Source: Caprella mutica (taxonomy: Eukaryota > Arthropoda > Malacostraca > Amphipoda > Caprellidae). From it: a DNA stretch of 64,000 bases. Made by a program: the position numbers and the translations under genes. Under the pieces are notes generated by a model that saw only the letters and a program-made list of their open reading frames with translations, did no database searches and was not told the origin of the DNA. The DNA is taken from positions 62,001 to 126,000 of the forward strand of contig CANNZV010001171.1 in the NCBI GenBank assembly GCA_947561585.1. Reading direction: 5' to 3'. Each line of letters begins with the position of its first letter. Position 1 is the stretch's first letter. Shown here piece after piece: positions 57,346 through 64,000 of this stretch.

Positions 57346-59317
57346 TATACCAATAATATCTGTTCGACAATGTCCTCGTATTCCTCGGTACCGGCGGCTT
57401 AACCACATGGAATTATTTATAGAATGAGGAGAATTCAGACAATTTGCACGCATGGAATCACTCCAGTCAGCCGACAAATTCGCCCATTGAGCTTTGTTCT
57501 GAAATGACGAAAATGATTTACTGAAATGACATGAAATGTGACAAATTGCTGAGGGAAGAGTGTCCCAAAACCTACCAGAGTCATGTAAAACATGATATTA
57601 AAATTATCTACAGTGGCAAGCTATTATTGCTGGATATTTTGAAATATTGATTCGAGTTTTCCTTCATTATTGCACCAATAAATGGTATAGCCTGTTAGTA
57701 ACATTATTTATGAAATATTGTCTAAATAATGCAGCAATAATTATATAATTACCATTATAACAATATTGACGCAATGTTGTTTCAAAATTGGGCCAATAAC
57801 TCTGCAATAAAGCTGTTCATTAACAATATTAACGCAATATTGTTTCAGATATTGTCTCAATATTGTAACAATAAATATTGTTACCTAGGTTCATATCCTT
57901 CCATTTGTTTAAGAAAATAATAGTCATGTAACATTAAAACTAATGAATAAATCGGTGGCACATTTTATCTACAGTGCCGCCTCGTTATATAATTTAATAT
58001 GCATTTAACATTTCTCCAGTGAATCGTGCCTCATTTTCACTATAATATGATTATGAAGTTCCTTTTTATGCGTTGCAGAATAATGAACATTACCGTCCAT
58101 CAATCATGTTCATCATTTTAAATCACATTATGCTACTTTTACATTATAATATCAAATAGGACTGTAAATTCTCCTGCAAACCAGACAGTGAATTATAGTG
58201 GGGCTATGGAAGATTAAGTATGTTTCCTTTTCATTTTCGATGGTCCACCATAAATAATACCATGCTCATCTTTTTCAATCACATTAAGCTCTATTTAGTC
58301 TATAATATAATTGCTACAGGAGCGTTAAATAATTGACTAATCATAAGATTAAACCATTGCATGATCATACAGAGTAATCTGCATCAACATTCCAATCACA
58401 ATAAAGGGAAGATAAAACACCCACAGTATAGCTATTCTAATCATCTAAGCTAGATTGCATTATGGAACACCTACGGCTTGCAGGCAGCTCAATTTAATGT
58501 AAATTAATGCAATAAATTCTTTGACTTTCATTGTAGTGACACTTTTACGTCTATTTGGCTTCGGAACAATTTGTAAAATTGAATTTTTCATTGTAATATT
58601 AATATTTCTTCAAAGTTATATGATATTGGTGAAGATAGATAACTGTAATCATTGAAGTTTTTACTGGTTAGTGACTTAGTTTATGATTCCTGCATCTGGC
58701 AAAAGTTTTCGGTGTGATCGGCCACGTTGATGATGTTCTTGCTTTTCCCCAATCCAAGCTTACTCTAATCTATCAGTCCTAACAATTGTATACCTCTTCT
58801 ATTTAGAGAAATGAACCATCTTTGTACTAATCTGTATACTCTCTTAGAGCCATTCTTGTCGATCGTACCTAATACAGTGGGTCAAAAGAGGCCGTTTTTC
58901 AGGAGCAAGGATCCGTCCTAAGATAGAGTTAACGGCACCATTTGATTTCAAGCAGATTTACTTGTTCCAAAACTATTTTAATGTTCTCCAAGACTTCTTC
59001 AAAAGCTGCTCCTAAGGTAAGTACAATAGTTATTTGCTACAGTTTCTAGGAATTCAGCTTCTCTCCAGGTCTTCTTTGGAGATCCAAACCCGATGTCGCT
59101 TCTCCATATCAGCTGACTTTCCAAGCCATACAGGAAGAACAGATAATTTCAATCAGGTAATTACTGTGTAACTTTATCACATTGGCAAAATTACGGTTTA
59201 GATAAAGAAAACTTTTTTATTTCAAAAGACATAGGAGTGTTTCATATTTTTATTTGTAATCTTTTTAACTCAAAATTTATATATTTATTTATAATCTTGT
59301 TTCATTCGAAAAAATTT
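57346..59317. other. AT-rich stretch
   Basis: No gene. 57620-57895 is dense in AATATTG/CAATATT inverted words. One hairpin-family copy lies at 58193. Confidence 0.4.
58193..58253. repeat. Dispersed hairpin family, copy 10
   Basis: TTATAGTGGGGCTATGGAAG (left) and TTCGATGGTCCACCATAAAT (right), loop about 20 nt. Confidence 0.85.
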
Positions 59318-59525
59318 GAACCAAATTGTCTGAATTTTGGTTGGACGATTGGTCATCATCCAAGAACTATTTGATCAGATTTTGGGAGCGATCAGGTCAA
59401 AGGTCAAGATTAAAATAGCTCAAAAAGTATTGAAAAATTCATTAAAATTTGATAGGACGATTGGTCATTACTCAGGAACCATTTTATTAGATTTTGGGAA
59501 CGATCGGGTTGAAGGTCAAGGTGGC
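59318..59525 (-). repeat. Inverted relative of the DR1-like dispersed repeat
   Basis: Two units on the minus strand: GGACGATTGGTCAT occurs at 59343 and 59455, followed by ATTTTGGGA(G/A)CGATC and CAGGTCAAAGGTCAAG (59393) or GTTGAAGGTCAAGG (59508). Same words and order as 41525-42035 when reverse-complemented. An overlapping 66-codon frame is incidental. Confidence 0.8.
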
Positions 59526-60392
59526 CGTTTTAGTTAAATTTGTAATTGAAATTTGTTTACATTGCTATGGTAATTGGCAATTATCCTTTACATATTATTT
59601 GATAGAAGCTCATAGATGTTTGGAATTTAGTTTCCGAGTTAAATTTTAGCAGGAAAAAAAAATTCAAATTTATTTATAACTCAACAAGAATTAGAAAATG
59701 TAGCGGTGGTGAAGGTATGTGTGCTATTTACGAATTAGGCTCGAACGAAGATTATCAATAATCAGAAAAACAAACAAGTCTCACCAATTCCATAATGTAT
59801 ACGTTATTAACGGATAAATTTACAATGTCCCAGAAGAGTATATAGTTTGCTGAAAGTTAAGGAAATTAATTACATAATAGAGTGCTTTGTTTATACGGAG
59901 TCTGAATATTCATTAATTTCACATTATTATTTCCCAATTATGTTAATTGGCAGTCATTCTTCATTAAACATCAATAGAATGAACTTAATTGTTGTTGTTA
60001 TGTAGCTTATAATTAATATAATTTCAATATAATTCCTTATGCCGTGTTAATATATCCCAACAGGGCAATAAATTATGAATTGAAAAACTACTATTACATA
60101 TTCATTCAAATTATCAACTATGCAAGGCTATTTTTTATCTTAGTTTATCCCATAATTTATTCGTGTCTCTTCAGTACATCAATATTGCATTATTCTAGCC
60201 ACAGTAGGTTGTCGCGCCTGATTTATGGTGGAGAATTATGGGAGAGGGAACTAATGGTTTAATCAATCTAATTATGTGAGCAATAATTATTAACTGCTGG
60301 GCTTCGAGTGATGCAATGAAATGGAAGACTGGAGCCTGTAGCTTTAAGTTTACAAACGAATGAAATCAAACAGTGAGTTTGGAGAGATATTA
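59526..60392. other. AT-rich spacer
   Basis: Nothing recognised. TTTATGGTGGAGAATTATGG at 60223 is a weak resemblance to the hairpin-family arm. Confidence 0.35.
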
Positions 60393-60620
60393 GGCCCCCT
60401 TCACACTTGCGTTTCTCAGCGCCGCCTTTAAATAAAAGCTCATGGAATAAAGTTTAGCTGCAATTGATTTTAACGGAGCACTTCACACTTGCGTTAGAAA
60501 AAATGCTGTTGAAAAAAGGTGCAAGTGTGAAGGGCTCCGTTAAAATCAATTGCAGCTAAACTTTTTGCCATGAGCATTTTTTTAAAGGCGGCGTTGAGAA
60601 ACGCAATTGTGAAGGGGGCC
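60393..60620. mobile_element. 228-bp MITE with TTA flanks (PIF/Harbinger-like)
   Basis: GGCCCCCTTCACACTTGCG at the left and its near-complement at the right, flanked on both sides by TTA. Arms of about 110 bp share CTTTAAA, AAGTTTAGCTGCAATTGATT and TTAACGGAG. Internal copies of TTCACACTTGCG suggest a TIR fragment duplicated inside. Three-base TTA target duplications and GG-starting TIRs fit PIF/Harbinger MITEs. Confidence 0.9.
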
Positions 60621-61219
60621 TTAATTAGAATTCTGTAGTCAATATTCAATTTGCAGTTTGAGTATACTTAATATTCATTATAATTCAATATTGTTTATAA
60701 AATAACAAAGTGAGAATGTCATTTTTTATTTCATAGATACAGTTTTTTACAGTAAATAGGATAACGCAAATGCTCTTGGAAACATAACTGTGTACTTCAA
60801 GTACTCAGAAAGTGGGTACGTGATAACATAGGTCACGACAGGTCAATAATAAACGTCCAAAGGACAGAATGATTCATGACCAAAGAGTATAATGGGGTTA
60901 TTTTTATACCCCTTTTATGTACCCCTGAAAAAAGTTAGTAAATACAATGTATTTCTTTTCATTAGAATTAAAGTTTGTAATAACTGTAGTCCTAACTTTT
61001 ATTTGCCGACACTTGGCTAGGCCATCCTCTGTGATAGATGATAATCATTTTGTTCTTTTACCATTGAATAGGCAATGTGTTTCAGCTGCATTGTTCCCTT
61101 TTAATGGCCCAGACTCTTGTAGAGAATAATCATGATTATAACAATGGAAGCTAAGCTCTCATCATTCAGTGCCTTTCTGTCACTGCAATGAGTCAGTGCC
61201 ACATAATGAGTCTGTACCA
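60621..61219. other. AT-rich spacer
   Basis: No gene or repeat recognised. Confidence 0.35.
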
Positions 61220-61415
61220 CCACTGTGTCTATCCTCTGAAGTCTCCGGACAAAGAATTGGAATAGCCGTCATTCAGATTTCGATCGACAACTAGTGGGAC
61301 GTCCCAGAACTCGGACAGTCGCAGTAATCTGAAAATTGGTGTTTTCGTAGGTGAATCAGAATCATTTACTTATATAGGGTAATGGATAATTTCCCAGTCC
61401 TGTGATTCGAACCCT
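61220..61415 (-). mobile_element. Possible SINE fragment with a pol III B-box-like motif
   Basis: On the minus strand AGGGTTCGAATCACAGG (about 61384-61400) agrees with the tRNA-type B box GGTTCGANTCC at 10 of 11 positions, and the sequence after it (to about 61220) is less AT-rich than its surroundings. A matching A box upstream is not evident, so it would be truncated or diverged. Confidence 0.25.
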
Positions 61416-62860
61416 ATTCGAACAAAAGAAAATAATTTATCCACATGACAAATATCAATTCGGCAGTTATACGATTAAATTTTCGATGGCCTGTCGTCTT
61501 TCCTCGAATTTATTCACAGATGAAAATATATTTTAGGCCATCGCCAAAATATGAATTATTAAAGCTTAAGAATATGAAATATAGATGATCTACAGTTTAT
61601 ACTTTCCCGAGAGGGTATACGCCATACCACTGAGCAGTTCAATGACCTGAGTCAATTTATGAGCCCTAATAGAATGATTAAACCTCAGGTGTGAATTAGA
61701 ACACGCGATCTTGAAGGTACATACTACACCTTCTAGGGGATTAAACCAATTGATTGTTACGCAAAGAATTAGAGAGAAGGGGTTTTAGTGGGTAGCAGAC
61801 ATTTATGGGATAAAACTAAAAGTAGGGATTAGAGTGACACATTCAATTAAATGAAGAATACGGAATATGGTAGATAGCAAACATTTGAAGGAAATTTATA
61901 AAATAAAATTCTACAAAGCATGTAAAAGAATTAATCTTGTATGTAAAAATATTCAATGTTTACTTTTAATATATAATTGAATATTATGATATCATATACT
62001 ATGAGGATTAAAGGTAATAGCATCCAATTTGGCTATTAAGGACTAATGAGGTATCGCTGCAATCACACGGTGATTTGACTCGCGACAGCTGTGTACCTTG
62101 GAGTCTAATTGCGATATGAGCTTTTAATTGGTTAGTACATGCACCCAATTTGGAATATGATTTACTCCTAATTTGAAATATGATTTACTAGTAATATCTT
62201 TATCATAGCTCGTTAGGGTTGGTAAATCAGAACTTAATTAGAAAATTCTAATTACAGGCAGGTCCTGTTTTTATAACATCCGACTTAAATAATTAAGTAA
62301 GAGCTGTGATTAATCCTTCAAGGCATGACTAGAAGTTTTAATAAAATTGTAACTCCTTAGATATTTCATTTTCTATAAGTTAGATTAAAAGAAAATGACC
62401 TTGAGAGCTCGACTTAGCATATTTTTTCGAAATCAAATGTTGAATTCATGGATACCAATTAAAATTGCATTACTATATTCTTTTCTTATACCTACCTACT
62501 TGTCGAAAGTGTTTTAACATTTGTTAACTTAGAACTTACTCTACTGCCATAACTATTTCACAGTGCACAAAATTACTGTTTGTTCAAAATATGCAAAATA
62601 CGCAAAGTCGAACTCGAAGACCATATTATTTTAATCTAATTCTTAGAAAAATATTTAAGTGTTATGATTATATAATACCTATTATCTACAGTTCTTGTCC
62701 CACTCTTATAATCATTTCGATTAAGTGTGAGTCGTGATTTTGGTTATAAAAGCGGGACTTGCCAGTATAATATTATTGGTCTTTTCGCACATTGATACAG
62801 TAACTTCATTAGGATATTAGAATTAACTTTATAGAATTTTGATTATTGTTACTTCAATCT
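61416..62860. other. AT-rich stretch
   Basis: No gene. TCGATGGCCT / AGGCCATCG (about 61493 and 61535) is a short inverted pair with a 30-50-nt loop. Confidence 0.4.
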
Positions 62861-63227
62861 AAGATACATTAACTTACAAGGTATGCTTTGCCTTTTAGAC
62901 TCTTCTTCGCATAAACAAATAGGCACATACGAACGCACAGATTCTGTAGAAAAAGAATTAAGAGAAGGAAAACAAACTAACAATATGCTTATAGCTGACA
63001 AAATTCTGCACTAGTCAAAGAAAACCACACGAAAATACGATGGTTCCTGTTAAAGTTGTGAATATTTTAATTTCGTGCCCGCTTTTTTGACTCATACTGT
63101 ATATAGTATGTAATGTAATATTGCAGGGTCACATCTGTGCGTTCGTATGTTTGTATTTGTTTATGCGCAGAAGAGTCTAAAATTCATATCGAGGCATTTG
63201 TTATATCTTCTAAGTTAATATATCTTG
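62861..63227. mobile_element. Foldback element or MITE abutting the 16-bp array
   Basis: Left arm 62861-62945 and right arm 63131-63227 are inverted. Shared words are TTTTAGACTCTTCT, GCGCATAAACAAAT (one base differs) and CATACGAACGCACAGAT, with an outer AAGATA...TTAACTTA. About 185 bp lie between. The right edge is within 25 bp of the 16-bp array, mirroring the palindrome plus 15-bp array at 20955-21911. Confidence 0.82.
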
Positions 63228-63249
63228 AGGATAATCAAGTGTGGAGACG

Positions 63250-64000
63250 TTCCGTCGACAATACGTTTCGTCGACAAGATGTTTCGTCGACAAGACGTTT
63301 CGTCGACAAGATGTTTCGTCGACAAGACGTTCCGTCGACAAGATGTTTGGTCGACATGACGTTTCGTCGACAAGACATTTAGTCGACAAGACGTTTCGTA
63401 GACAAGACGTTACGTCGACAAGACGCTTCGTCGACAAAACGTTTCGTTGACGAGACGTTTTGTCAACAACACGTTCCGTCGACAAGACGTTCCGTCGTCA
63501 AAACGTTTCGTCGATAAGACGTTTCGTCGACAAGACGTTTCGTCGACAAGACGTTTAGTCGACAAGACGTTTCGTCGACAAGACGTTTCGTCGACAAGAC
63601 GTTTCGTCGACAAGACGTTTCGTCGACAAGACGTTTCGTCGACAAGACGTTCCGTCGACAAGACGTTCCGTCGACAAGACGTTCCGTCGACAAGACGTTT
63701 CGTCGAAAAGACATTTTGTCGACAAGACGTTCCGTCGACAAGACGTTCCATCGACAATACGTTTCGTCGACAAGACATTTCGTCGACAAGATGTTTCGTC
63801 GACAAGACGTTTCGTCGACAAGATGTTTCGTCGATAAGACGTTTTGTCGACAAGACGTTTTGTCGATAAGACGTTTCGTCGATAAGACGCTTCGTCGATA
63901 AGACGTTTCGTCGATTAGACGTTTCGTCGACAAGACGTTTCATCGACAAGACGTTTCGTCGACAAGAAGTTCCGTAGACAAGACGTTCCGTCGACAAGAC
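63250..64000 (+). repeat. 16-bp CpG-dense minisatellite, at least 46 copies, runs off the window
   Basis: Unit ACGTTTCGTCGACAAG, with three CpGs and a GTCGAC (SalI) palindrome per unit; variants GTTCCGTCGAC, GTCGATAAG and ATGTTTCG. Frames in both directions stay open (48 bp = 16 aa), giving RRQDVSSTR- or STKRLVDETSCRRNVL-like repeats; these are not genes. It may be the left iteron end of another foldback element whose inverted partner lies beyond 64000. Confidence 0.95.

Noticed and set aside
56509..57477. Three minus-strand frames of 265-322 codons, apparently membrane-like (ILSLLSYYHYC)
   Set aside because: All three frames of one strand being open is the mark of a stop-free 17-bp repeat; the hydrophobicity is incidental.
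63137..63997. Arg/Ser/Thr-rich frames on both strands (SRRNVLSTKRLVDE-like)
   Set aside because: Pure translation of the 16-bp array in several frames at once; no unique sequence of coding quality attached.

Overview
The window is eukaryotic, most likely from an AT-rich arthropod (probably an insect) chromosome. Supporting evidence: Jockey/CR1-type non-LTR retrotransposons, Tc1/mariner transposons with TA target sites, an LTR-retrotransposon remnant of Ty3/gypsy type, TTAA- and TTA-flanked MITEs, and large tandem-repeat arrays. No bacterial gene organisation is present. I found no convincing host protein-coding gene. The only intact long reading frame of normal composition is a retrotransposon ORF2 at the left edge. 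The species cannot be named from the sequence alone.

Layout. 0.2-3.1 kb: uninterrupted endonuclease + reverse transcriptase ORF. 3.4-9.1 kb: AT-rich DNA with stacked palindromes, weak promoter/splice-like signals and short tandem repeats. 9.1-9.4 kb: the (ATT)n-tailed 3' end of another non-LTR element. 9.42-20.93 kb: an 11.5-kb array of about 520 copies of a 22-bp unit, phase-locked and with nested higher-order duplications. 20.95-21.91 kb: a long palindrome running directly into about 54 copies of a 15-bp unit. 22.8-25.0 kb: nested foldback elements. 26-31 kb: minisatellites and two adjacent decayed Tc1/mariner elements. 34.2-35.4 kb: a second copy of the first mariner element. 38.7-41.3 kb: two 31-bp arrays, one split by a TTAA-flanked foldback element. 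41.5-47 kb: a DR1-like repeat, three MITEs, a 5'-truncated LINE nested in a MITE, and an iteron-ended foldback element. 47.7-48.6 kb: gypsy integrase tail, polypurine tract and probable LTR. 49.4-50.2 kb: 24-bp array. 50.6 and 53.4-54.2 kb: two more iteron-ended foldback elements. 56.6-57.3 kb: 17-bp array. 60.4 kb: TTA-flanked MITE. 62.9-64.0 kb: palindrome followed by a CpG-dense 16-bp array that runs off the window.

Two patterns are the best candidates for something undescribed. First, a dispersed hairpin of about 60-75 nt, with arms close to TATGGTGGGGCCATAG and CTATGGCCCCACCATA, occurs about ten times between 27 and 58 kb and belongs to no other element I can identify. Second, several foldback elements have inverted ends built from different 15-16-bp tandem units, yet two of them share the terminus GGGTGACCGGAAA. 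This recalls Drosophila FB and sea-urchin TU elements, and it offers a way to seed the large satellites, because the 22-bp and 15-bp arrays share the core ATAGTGAA in opposite orientation around a palindrome. The 'system' is therefore repeat biology (foldback mobility and satellite birth), not a metabolic or defence operon.
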